From contig NZ_KZ819072.1 of NCBI RefSeq assembly GCF_003115855.1, forward strand, positions 62,001 to 126,000: 64,000 nucleotides of DNA. The letters run 5' to 3'. Of the stretch, positions 51,000-58,458 are shown in pieces; position 1 is the first letter of the stretch; every line of letters begins with the position of its first letter. Origin of the DNA: Brenneria corticis (GTDB taxonomy: Bacteria > Pseudomonadota > Gammaproteobacteria > Enterobacterales > Enterobacteriaceae). Both the position numbers and the translations under genes were made by a program. The notes beneath the pieces are model-generated. The model was not told the origin of the DNA. It did not search any database and was given only the letters and a program-made list of their open reading frames with translations.

Positions 51000-51881
51000 A
51001 TGAATAAACGTATTCCCCCCTTGAATGCCCTGCACGCCTTTGTGGTGACGGCTCGCCATCTCAATTTTACCCGCGCCGCGGAGGAGCTGTTCGTCACCCA
51101 GGGCGCGGTCAGCCGCCAGATCGCCACGCTGGAAGCCTGGCTGGGCGTGATGCTGTTTCAACGCCACGCGCGCGGTCTGCGATTGACGCCGCAGGGCAGC
51201 CGGCTGCTGCCGGAAATTAGCGAGATATTCGAGCAATTATTCAGCGTGACCGGCAAAATCCGCGAGCGCGGCGCCATTCGGATGAAAGCCCCCACCTGCG
51301 CCATGCGCTGGCTGCTGCCTCATCTGATGAGAATGGAACAGGCGCGGCCGGATATTCACGTATCGCTCACCACCACCACCGAACACGACGTCGATTTTCG
51401 CGCGGAAGACTATGATGCGGCCGTGGTGTTCGCGCCGGACGGCGCGCCGCGGCGGCACGGCGTCAAGCTGTTTGACGAGGTGCTGTCGCCGGTGGCGGCA
51501 CCGCATCTGCTGCCGGCCGGGCACGGCGGACTGACGGCGGAGCAGCTGACGTCGTTCACGCTGTTGCATCCCACGCAGGATCGACGGGACTGGAAACTCT
51601 GGCTGAAAGTCCAGGGTATGGATGAGCGGGTTATGCGTCGCAATCAGCAGTTCGATACCATGGATCTGGCCATCAGCGCCGCGATCCAGGGCTTCGGGGT
51701 GGCGATGGCGGACGTCACGCTGGTGGTGGAAGATATCCGGCGACAGCGCCTGGTAAGGCCTTTCCACGAAACGGTAAAAACCGGCGCCGCTTATTATCTG
51801 GTGCATCGTCCTGATGTGCAGGCGCAATGGCTGACCGATTTTCTGGCCTGTTTCACGCACTGTATTGAAACAAATTGTTGA
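51000..51881 (+). CDS. LysR-family regulator, GcvA-like
   Basis: 293 aa. N-terminal HTH (PPLNALHAFVVTARHLNFTR, AAEELFVTQGAVSRQIATLE) and LysR substrate-binding domain (MKAPTCAMRWLLPHLMRMEQ, DFRAEDYDAAVVF, AISAAIQGFGVAMADVTLVV). Similar to GcvA/AmpR-type regulators. Divergent from the aminotransferase / amino-acid binding protein genes, its likely targets. Confidence 0.92.
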   Translation: MNKRIPPLNALHAFVVTARHLNFTRAAEELFVTQGAVSRQIATLEAWLGVMLFQRHARGLRLTPQGSRLLPEISEIFEQLFSVTGKIRERGAIRMKAPTCAMRWLLPHLMRMEQARPDIHVSLTTTTEHDVDFRAEDYDAAVVFAPDGAPRRHGVKLFDEVLSPVAAPHLLPAGHGGLTAEQLTSFTLLHPTQDRRDWKLWLKVQGMDERVMRRNQQFDTMDLAISAAIQGFGVAMADVTLVVEDIRRQRLVRPFHETVKTGAAYYLVHRPDVQAQWLTDFLACFTHCIETNC

Positions 51882-52323
51882 ATCTTTATCGCCGGTCGGC
51901 CGGTGTTGCGTTACAACCAGCACGGGAATGGTTTTCTCTCGGGGGGTAAAACGGGGAAATTATCCCTCTCCTTGCCAGTTGAACATATGCTGTTATTTGA
52001 TGGGGCAGGCATGGGATACATGGGATATAAAAATATTCGTGTACGAGCTATTTTCCCCTCTTGCTGCAACCAAAAAGCTATCGGGTATGTATCGCAGACA
52101 AATTTTATTTCTCTATAAGCATTAGGCGATCCCGTTCAAAAAAACACAAAAAAAACGGCGTACATTTTTATCATCTCTCCCTTCTTCCAGTGAGTGTGAG
52201 ACGTGTCATAGCTTCTCTCGGCCGGATAGCAAATAATATACCCCCGTTATAAATAGGGTTTTAAGTAATCTATTACGCTGTGGCGGGGACGATCTTATAA
52301 CCTGACTGGCTAATCCGATTATT
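51882..52323. other. Intergenic region before the PocR-type kinase
   Basis: 442 bases without a credible gene; short frames here have no start signal or similarity. It should hold the promoter for the kinase/response regulator pair. A TTATAAAT element near 52247 could be a -10 region, but no matching -35 is clear. Confidence 0.45.
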
Positions 52324-53556
52324 ATGAACAACAAATACCAATTGCATGAAATCTTCGACGTTAGCCGGTTGCAAACGTTGCAGGACAGTTTCAGCAAATC
52401 CATGATGATTGCGTTGGTGGTTGTTGATGAACAAGGCGTTCCCGTCACCAAACCCAGCGGTTTTTGCGATTTTTGCGCCCGTTCGCGGCTTAATCCCGTT
52501 CTCGCCACGCGTTGCTACGAATGCGACAATGCCGGCGGCCGCGCGGCGATGGATGCCTGTAAGCCGGTGGTTTATCGCTGTTACTGCGGTTTCGTCGAAT
52601 TTGCCGTGCCAATCATGATCAATAATCACTATCTGGGGGCGTTTATCTCCGGCCAGGTGAAGGTTGAAAGCGAAAAAGAAGAAGTTATTCCCTATATTCT
52701 GGATGAAAACTGGGTGTGGCAGGAAAATCCGCTATTGGTGAATATGCATGAAAATATGAAACGCATGCCCTACGAGCGTTTTGAATCCACCGCTTATACC
52801 TTGCTGCACGTGGCGTCTTATCTGGTCGAACAGGCCTATACCAACAATATTCAGCGTGAATTGCACCAGAAAGATCTGGAACTGGCTACCGAGCTGCGCA
52901 AACGGGTCGAAATTGAACGTTCCCTGCATGAGGCCGAATTTAAAGCGCTTTCCTACCAGATCAACCCGCATTTTCTGTTTAACGTGCTTAATACCATTGG
53001 TCGCCTGGCATTTCTGGAAAACGCGCAGCGAACGGAAAATATGGTGCATGATTTTTCCGATATGATGCGCTATTTACTGCGTAAAAGTAATAATGGACTG
53101 ATTACCCTGCGCAATGAAATCAGCTATGTAAACAGTTACATGTCGATTCAAAAGGTGCGGATGAGCGATAGGTTCGATTATATTTTCAATATTCCTGATA
53201 AATATCTTGACGTTATTTGTCCCTTTTTGATTCTTCAGCCGCTGGTGGAGAATTTCTTTAACTATGTGGTCGAGCCCAGGGAAATAAAAAGTCATATTCT
53301 GATCAAGGCCACTGATGACGGTCGGGATGTGATTATTGAGGTAACGGATAATGGGGATGGCATTTCACAACAGGATATCGACGGTATCTTATCCGGTAAT
53401 GAAAACCGCAAGAAAGGCGGGATAGGAATTAATAATATTAAAAATCGACTCCAACTATTGTTTGGTGAAAGCTACGGTTTGGAGATATCCAGTCCACATA
53501 AGCCGAATCTGGGAACGACGATAAAACTGCGTTTCCCGATGCAGGAAGCCGGATAA
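52324..53556 (+). CDS. PocR-domain sensor histidine kinase (LytS/YesM type)
   Basis: 410 aa, no membrane helices. N-terminal PocR ligand domain (~1-170): LHEIFDVSRLQTLQDSFSKS, VPVTKPSGFCDFCARSR, CYECDN, CGFVEFAVPIMINNHYLGAF, with clustered cysteines. A coiled linker precedes the His_kinase domain FKALSYQINPHFLFNVLNTI, with phospho-His in NPHFLFN. The HATPase has VTDNGDGISQQDIDGIL and GGIGINNIKNRLQLLFG. PocR domains sense small diols or derivatives (known in propanediol regulation). Immediately upstream of a YesN-type regulator and facing a microcompartment operon, so it probably senses the compartment's substrate. Confidence 0.92.
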   Translation: MNNKYQLHEIFDVSRLQTLQDSFSKSMMIALVVVDEQGVPVTKPSGFCDFCARSRLNPVLATRCYECDNAGGRAAMDACKPVVYRCYCGFVEFAVPIMINNHYLGAFISGQVKVESEKEEVIPYILDENWVWQENPLLVNMHENMKRMPYERFESTAYTLLHVASYLVEQAYTNNIQRELHQKDLELATELRKRVEIERSLHEAEFKALSYQINPHFLFNVLNTIGRLAFLENAQRTENMVHDFSDMMRYLLRKSNNGLITLRNEISYVNSYMSIQKVRMSDRFDYIFNIPDKYLDVICPFLILQPLVENFFNYVVEPREIKSHILIKATDDGRDVIIEVTDNGDGISQQDIDGILSGNENRKKGGIGINNIKNRLQLLFGESYGLEISSPHKPNLGTTIKLRFPMQEAG

Positions 53557-53574
53557 TAAAGGAGGAAGTGCATC

Positions 53575-54618
53575 ATGTATAACGTGATCATTGTCGAAGA
53601 TGAACATATTGAATCTGAATCGTTGCGGCGGATTATTTCGAAGAACATTGAGAACGCCAGTATCCATGAAGCGTCCACGGGAAGAAAAGCGATTCAATTG
53701 ATTGATCAACTTAATCACATCGATATGATCCTGGTTGATATCAATATTCCGCTGCCCAATGGCAAAGACGTCATCGAATATTTACGGCGTACCAATGACG
53801 ACACCAAAGTGATTGTCACCACCGCGAACGATGACTTTGATATTGTGCGCAGTATGCTGGGTTTGAAAGTGGATGATTATTTACTCAAACCGGTAAAGCA
53901 GAGCATATTGACCGATGTGATCAAAAAAACGCTGCATTACGATGCGGATGACAATATTGCGACGCGTGAACTGAAACAGAAAGTATTTACCTTGATTGAC
54001 GAGGGCGACTATCCGGCATGGAATGAACTGGTTTTTCAGACCATTGATGGCGCCTATTGGGATAAATTCGGCGATCGCCGCCAGGCCGTTGTGGATTTTC
54101 TGGAACTGCTGAACCAGTATCTCGGCACGAAAGCGAATCCGTTTGATGCATCGCAGGCGACGTTAAAAATGCTGATTAAAGAGGTTTCGACCCGGGGATT
54201 AACCGATTCGTTGTACTTCCGTATTTTGCAGAGCGTGGTCGCCCTAAGCGGAGAACTGTTCGAACACGGATTTAAACATGCCTCGCATCTGACGGACTTT
54301 ATTGATAGAGCCAAATTTCATATTGAAAAAAACCTGTTGCGTCACATTACGCTGGATGATATCGCCGAAAAATCGTTTGTCAGCGCCTGTTATTTAAGCC
54401 GGGCGTTTAAGAAAACGACGGGGACGGGGTTTTCTACCTATGTCGCCAAGCGGAAGATCAAAATCGCCAAATCACTATTGCAGTTCAGCGACTTGCAGGT
54501 AAACGCCATCGCGCTCGAACTGGGCTATCAGGACGCGAACTATTTTTGCCGCATCTTTAAAAAAGAGACGGGAATGTCGCCTTCCGATTACCGAAAAACG
54601 ATGGCGGTGGATGCATGA
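53575..54618 (+). CDS. YesN-type response regulator with AraC HTH
   Basis: 347 aa. Receiver at 1-120 (MYNVIIVEDEHIESESLRRI, phospho-Asp in MILVDINIPLPNGK, Lys in YLLKPVKQS), a middle helical domain, and a C-terminal AraC double HTH (ITLDDIAEKSFVSACYLSRA, FKKTTGTGFSTYVAKRKIKI, LELGYQDANYFCRIFKKETG). AGGAGGAAG precedes the ATG; 18 bases separate it from the kinase stop. Likely activator of the microcompartment genes. Confidence 0.94.
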   Translation: MYNVIIVEDEHIESESLRRIISKNIENASIHEASTGRKAIQLIDQLNHIDMILVDINIPLPNGKDVIEYLRRTNDDTKVIVTTANDDFDIVRSMLGLKVDDYLLKPVKQSILTDVIKKTLHYDADDNIATRELKQKVFTLIDEGDYPAWNELVFQTIDGAYWDKFGDRRQAVVDFLELLNQYLGTKANPFDASQATLKMLIKEVSTRGLTDSLYFRILQSVVALSGELFEHGFKHASHLTDFIDRAKFHIEKNLLRHITLDDIAEKSFVSACYLSRAFKKTTGTGFSTYVAKRKIKIAKSLLQFSDLQVNAIALELGYQDANYFCRIFKKETGMSPSDYRKTMAVDA

Positions 54619-54718
54619 TATCCGCGGCGCTAGGGTAACTGTGGGATTTTGCTGGCGGCCGGGGGATAAAACAAAATAATCCATCGCGACAGCAAGAAAG
54701 TTCACCGGCCTCCGGCGT

Positions 54719-54753
54719 CCCGCCTTATAAAATAGGCGAAAATATCAGGCGGG
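54719..54753 (+). promoter_or_regulatory. Alternative hairpins in the metK leader
   Basis: CCCGCCT (54719-54725) can pair with AGGCGGG (54747-54753), and its part CGCCT can instead pair with AGGCG (54734-54738). The longer pairing would cover the only purine-rich sequence near the GTG start, so it could regulate translation. Not a match to any SAM riboswitch class I know. Confidence 0.4.
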
Positions 54754-54766
54754 AAACGGTGCAGGC

Positions 54767-55912
54767 GTGGATGATTATCTGTTTACTTCCGAATCGGTGG
54801 CCGAAGGGCATCCGGATAAAATCGCCGATCAGATTTCGGACGCCATCCTGGATGCCATCCTGGTGCAGGACCCCTGGGCCAGAGTGGCCTGCGAATGTCT
54901 GGTTAAAACGGGCATTGCGATTGTGGCGGGCGAAATCTCGACCGCGGCCAGCGTGGATATGGAAACCATCATCCGTCAAACCATCAAACAGATCGGCTAC
55001 GATAGTTCGTCCCTGGGCTACGACGGCAATACCTGCGGCGTACTGAACCTGATTGGCCGGCAGTCGCCGGATATTGCGCGCGGTATCCGGCATGATGCGC
55101 CGGACCAGTTGGGAGCCGGCGATCAAGGCATTATTTTTGGCTACGCCACGCGGGAGACGCCGGAGTTGATGCCCGCGTCGCTGGTTTATGCCCATCGGTT
55201 GATGGAGCGCCAGGCCCGGCTGCGCAAATCCCGGTATTTACCCTTCCTGCTGCCGGATGCCAAAAGCCAGGTCACGCTGCGCTACAGTAATCACCAGGTG
55301 CGGGGCGTGGATGCCATCGTGATTTCCACTCAGCATCAGGCGGATATTTCGCAGGCGATGCTGCGCGAAGCCGTCATTGAAGAAATTATCAAACCGGTTA
55401 TCCCCATGCGCTGGCTGACGCCGCAGACCCGCTTTCTGGTAAACCCGGCGGGGCCGTTTGTGACCGGCGGGCCGGTGGGCGATTGCGGCCTGACCGGGCG
55501 CAAGATCATTGTCGATACCTATGGCGGCGCGGCGCGTCACGGCGGCGGGGCGTTCTCCGGCAAGGATCCTTCCAAGGTCGACCGCTCCGCGGCCTACGCC
55601 GCGCGCTATGTCGCCAAAAATATCGTCGCGGCCGGGCTGGCCGCGCGCTGTGAAGTGCAACTGGCGTGGGCGATTGGCATCGCTCGCCCCGTGGCAATAC
55701 GGATCAACACCTTCGGTACCGCAACGATAGCCGTCGAAAGGCTGTCGCAACTCGTCGACGCGCACTTTGATCTCAGCGTTTACGGCATTATTCAGATGCT
55801 GGATTTGCTGGCGCCGCGTTATCGCCAGACAGCCTGCTACGGTCATTTCGGCCGTCCTCTCTTTCCCTGGGAGAGGACGGATAAAGCGCAGCTATTGCGT
55901 GAGATGGCGTAG
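54767..55912 (+). CDS. metK: S-adenosylmethionine synthetase within the microcompartment locus
   Basis: 381 aa from GTG. Full MetK: FTSESVAEGHPDKIADQISD, VKTGIAIVAGEIST, GAGDQGIIFGYATRE, DAKSQVTLRYSNHQ, GGPVGDCGLTGRKIIVDTYG, GGGAFSGKDPSKVDRSAAYA, YGHFGRPLFPWERTDKAQLL. Makes SAM from methionine and ATP. It is shorter at both ends than, and clearly diverged from, E. coli MetK, so it is likely a second copy; the housekeeping gene would be elsewhere. Its place beside a radical-SAM activase suggests a dedicated SAM supply. From memory, metK genes have been noted in GRM3-type loci. Confidence 0.93.
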   Translation: MDDYLFTSESVAEGHPDKIADQISDAILDAILVQDPWARVACECLVKTGIAIVAGEISTAASVDMETIIRQTIKQIGYDSSSLGYDGNTCGVLNLIGRQSPDIARGIRHDAPDQLGAGDQGIIFGYATRETPELMPASLVYAHRLMERQARLRKSRYLPFLLPDAKSQVTLRYSNHQVRGVDAIVISTQHQADISQAMLREAVIEEIIKPVIPMRWLTPQTRFLVNPAGPFVTGGPVGDCGLTGRKIIVDTYGGAARHGGGAFSGKDPSKVDRSAAYAARYVAKNIVAAGLAARCEVQLAWAIGIARPVAIRINTFGTATIAVERLSQLVDAHFDLSVYGIIQMLDLLAPRYRQTACYGHFGRPLFPWERTDKAQLLREMA

Positions 55913-56039
55913 CGCCCATCCCGCTGGCGCTACGTTAATCATTTTACCGGGAGCGGCCCTGGAGCGGATGCCGGTATGCAAGAGCCGACGGCGGGGCGTT
56001 GTGAAAAACCTCGAATGCAACAATAAACAGGAATGGATT

Positions 56040-56345
56040 ATGGCTAAGCAAAGTTTAGGTCTGATAGAAACCGTCGGCCTTGTCGCGGCGATCGAAGCGG
56101 CGGATGCCGCGGTGAAGTCCGCCAACGTCAATCTGGTGGGGTATGAACTCGCTAAAGGGGGCGGTATGGTCACGGTCAAGCTGGAAGGCGAGGTCGGGGC
56201 GGTCAACGCCGCCATTTCCGCCGCCAGTCATGCGGCCAGTCCGGCGCCAAAAACGCGCCGCGCAAAGACCGCAACAAATAACTCCTTTTCAACGGCGCAA
56301 TGCCACTCGGTTAAAGAGAGCGATCCCTGGGCGGCGACGGCGTGA
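56040..56345 (+). CDS. Hexameric microcompartment shell protein (BMC-H)
   Basis: 101 aa. Canonical BMC domain: SLGLIETVGLVAAIEAADAA, VKSANVNLVGYELAKGGGMV, TVKLEGEVGAVNAAISAASH, with pore loop Lys-Gly-Gly-Gly in place of the common K-I-G-S-G. A 25-residue polar tail (PKTRRAKTATNNSFSTAQ...) extends beyond PduA/PduJ. AGGA seven bases before the ATG. The upstream frame overlapping metK is spurious. Same strand as metK and the response regulator. Confidence 0.93.
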   Translation: MAKQSLGLIETVGLVAAIEAADAAVKSANVNLVGYELAKGGGMVTVKLEGEVGAVNAAISAASHAASPAPKTRRAKTATNNSFSTAQCHSVKESDPWAATA

Positions 56346-56387
56346 CGTGTCGCCCAGGGATCGCGTTCCCGCTTTATCTCGGCAGGA

Positions 56388-57293
56388 TCACAGCAACGGC
56401 AGCAGGGTGAAAAAGCCGATTGTCCCCAACAGGTTTACCAGCGTCGTCATAATGGCGATGGTAAAGGCGGGCGGGTCGATATGCGTGTCGGCATGCACCA
56501 GGAAAAGACGGGAGAGCAGTTCCCCCAGCAGGGCGCACAGGATGCCGATAAGCGCGGCCCAGATCAGGCTGCCGGAGAGTACGGCGGTCAGCGCGGCGGG
56601 CAGGGCGATATGGTGGGAAACCGGCACCAGGGTGTTGAAATGCAAAAAGATGAGCGAAAAGGCCGCGATGCCGAAGGCCAGCAGCGCCCCGTTGCCGCCG
56701 AACGCATGGCCCAGATAGCCCGCCATCAGGCCGATGCCGAGTCCCAGCACGCACAGCTGGGGGATTTGGCTGTGGTAGGGCATCCAGCATTTTTCCTGCG
56801 GCGGATAGCAGCGGCGAATCCCCGCTTCCGGTTTCCCCAACAGGCCGGTTTGCCCGAAAACCAGCCGAACGACGATGCCGGAAATCACCACCGTGAGGGC
56901 GACGGTATCCGTCCAGGCCAGACCGGTCGGGAAAGCCGGGATTTGGTTCAATCCCCAGGCGATGACATAGCCCAGCGCGCCAAAAACGCCGCCGACCAAT
57001 AACACATCGGGAGCGCCCAGGCCGCTCAGCCCGGCGGTGATGTCCCGGCCGGAGGCGAGTTTTCCCTTTTTGGCCGCATAGGCGGTGGCGGCCACGCCCG
57101 CGGCGAACCCGCCCGCATGCGGACCAAAATAGCCGAAGGGAAACTGAATAAAATCGGAGGGAGCGCCGGTGATGATTTGCACGACCGCCATGGCGATAAC
57201 CAATATGCCGACAAACTCAAATGCCGCCAGCGCGCCGATGGCGGCGCCGAATATTCCTCCGCCAAAGGCAATTAAAATATCAACGCTATTCAT
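56388..57293 (-). CDS. Multi-spanning membrane protein of the microcompartment locus
   Basis: 301 aa with about eight hydrophobic segments: ILIAFGGGIFGAAIGALAAF, FVGILVIAMAVVQIITG, VLLVGGVFGALGYVIAWGLN, TVALTVVISGIVVRLVFG, VLGLGIGLMAGYLGHAFGGN, LLAFGIAAFSLIFLHFN, LIWAALIGILCALLGELLSR, AIMTTLVNLLGTIGFFTLLP. A loop PYHSQIPQ and a CYPPQEKCWMP segment sit between halves. I do not know a characterised relative; a transporter for the substrate or product of the organelle is a reasonable guess. GAGGTCGG precedes the start. It is the last gene of the minus-strand cluster, 134 bases after the activase. Confidence 0.82.
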   Translation of the reverse strand: MNSVDILIAFGGGIFGAAIGALAAFEFVGILVIAMAVVQIITGAPSDFIQFPFGYFGPHAGGFAAGVAATAYAAKKGKLASGRDITAGLSGLGAPDVLLVGGVFGALGYVIAWGLNQIPAFPTGLAWTDTVALTVVISGIVVRLVFGQTGLLGKPEAGIRRCYPPQEKCWMPYHSQIPQLCVLGLGIGLMAGYLGHAFGGNGALLAFGIAAFSLIFLHFNTLVPVSHHIALPAALTAVLSGSLIWAALIGILCALLGELLSRLFLVHADTHIDPPAFTIAIMTTLVNLLGTIGFFTLLPLL

Positions 57294-57351
57294 ATAGCCG
57301 ACCTCAATAATAGTTAAGTAGGGTATGAAATAATAAAAATAAGGCGTTACC

Positions 57352-57368
57352 CCTCCAGTGAGTGGAGG
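57352..57368 (-). other. Small hairpin between activase and membrane protein genes
   Basis: CCTCCA / TGGAGG stem with a 5-base loop. On the minus strand it is followed by CGCCTTATTTTTATT, so it may be a weak terminator after the activase gene. Confidence 0.4.
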
Positions 57369-57427
57369 AGCGAAATTGATAACATCAAATAAATATCAAT
57401 TTATTTTTTTAATTTATATAAAACCGA

Positions 57428-58345
57428 TTAACCGCCGACATGGCATTGGAATCCCAGTGATTCGATTTCCTGTTTTAATCGGTTTATTTTTTCTTGCGCG
57501 ACGCCTGGCGTATCGCCCATCGGATAATCCCGCCCCAGCAGCGAATATTTATTTTCACCATAGGTGTGATAAGGCAATAAGTGAATGGTATCCACATTTT
57601 GCATTATGCGGGAAAATTCACCGATTCCACGTATCTCCTGTGAATTATCATTGACGCCGGGAACCAGCGGAATTCTGACAATCGTTTTGGCGATAAACGA
57701 TATTCTGATAAGGTTCTCCAGAATCGTTTGGTTATCCACGCCGGTATTGGCGCGATGCACCGCCGGATTCAGAGCCTTAATATCGGTCAGCGCCAGATCG
57801 ACATACGGAAATACGCTCTCGATGACCTCCTTGGTGGCGAGGCCCGTGGTCTCGATGGCGGTGTGCCAGCCTTTTTCCTTGCATGCTTTCAATAGCTCAC
57901 GCGTAAAGTCAGGTTGGGAAAGCGGCTCCCCGCCCGAAAGCGTAATCCCGCCGCTCGAGCGGCGATAGATACTCTCCTCTTTCTGCAATTCCCTCACCAC
58001 CTGGCGCACGGTGAGGCGTTCGCCTTTCATCTCCAGCGCCGCGGTCGGGCAGACCCGGGCGCAGTCCCCGCAGTTAATACAGCGCTGGCGATCGATAAAG
58101 CGCGGGTTTTGCACCGCAATAGCCTGTTGCCGGCAGGCAGCCAGGCATTTGCCGCAATGAATGCAGTCGCATTTTTTGTAGATTAATTCAGGTTCGGGCC
58201 GCTGCGACTCAGGATTGCTGCACCATTTGCAGGCCATCGGGCAACCTTTTAAAAAAGGGATGGTGCGTATGCCGGGGCCATCGTGCAGCGAATAGCGCTG
58301 AATATTAAAAATGACGCCTTCTGTATCATACTGAACTTTATTCAT
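57428..58345 (-). CDS. Glycyl-radical enzyme activating protein (radical SAM)
   Basis: 305 aa. Radical-SAM motif CPMACKWC (CxxxCxxC) follows YSLHDGPGIRTIPFLKG. Two ferredoxin-type 4Fe-4S clusters follow (CDCIHCGKCLAAC and CINCGDCARVCPTAA), as in the PflA-like activases of diol dehydratases and CutD. TLSGGEPLSQPDFT is the SAM-binding GGE motif. Abstracts H from the Gly of the neighbouring enzyme using SAM. Directly downstream of the glycyl radical enzyme, 113 bases away across a strong hairpin. Confidence 0.95.
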   Translation of the reverse strand: MNKVQYDTEGVIFNIQRYSLHDGPGIRTIPFLKGCPMACKWCSNPESQRPEPELIYKKCDCIHCGKCLAACRQQAIAVQNPRFIDRQRCINCGDCARVCPTAALEMKGERLTVRQVVRELQKEESIYRRSSGGITLSGGEPLSQPDFTRELLKACKEKGWHTAIETTGLATKEVIESVFPYVDLALTDIKALNPAVHRANTGVDNQTILENLIRISFIAKTIVRIPLVPGVNDNSQEIRGIGEFSRIMQNVDTIHLLPYHTYGENKYSLLGRDYPMGDTPGVAQEKINRLKQEIESLGFQCHVGG

Positions 58346-58409
58346 AACGTTACTCGTAAGAAATGCGTCAGCGAGCGCGTATCAAACGACACTGCCGTCA
58401 GGTTGCCGG

Positions 58410-58441
58410 GGGGCTATACGCCGGGCTGCGGGTATAGCCCC
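58410..58441 (-). other. Stem-loop between the glycyl radical enzyme and its activase
   Basis: GGGGCTATAC / GTATAGCCCC, perfect 10-bp arms with a 12-base loop. No uridine tract follows on the minus strand. It may stabilise the enzyme mRNA or reduce read-through, giving more enzyme than activase. Confidence 0.6.
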
Positions 58442-58458
58442 TGTCATTGCGTCCGCGG

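Noticed and set aside
51882..52252. Several 60-90-codon frames after the LysR gene
   Set aside because: Overlapping frames without start signals or similarity in an AT-rich intergenic region.
54619..54766. SAM riboswitch ahead of metK
   Set aside because: Hairpins are present, but the conserved cores of known SAM riboswitch classes are not recognisable and the leader is short.
57376..57388. FNR box TTGATAACATCAA
   Set aside because: Half-sites are perfect but spaced by three bases instead of four, so it does not fit the FNR consensus.
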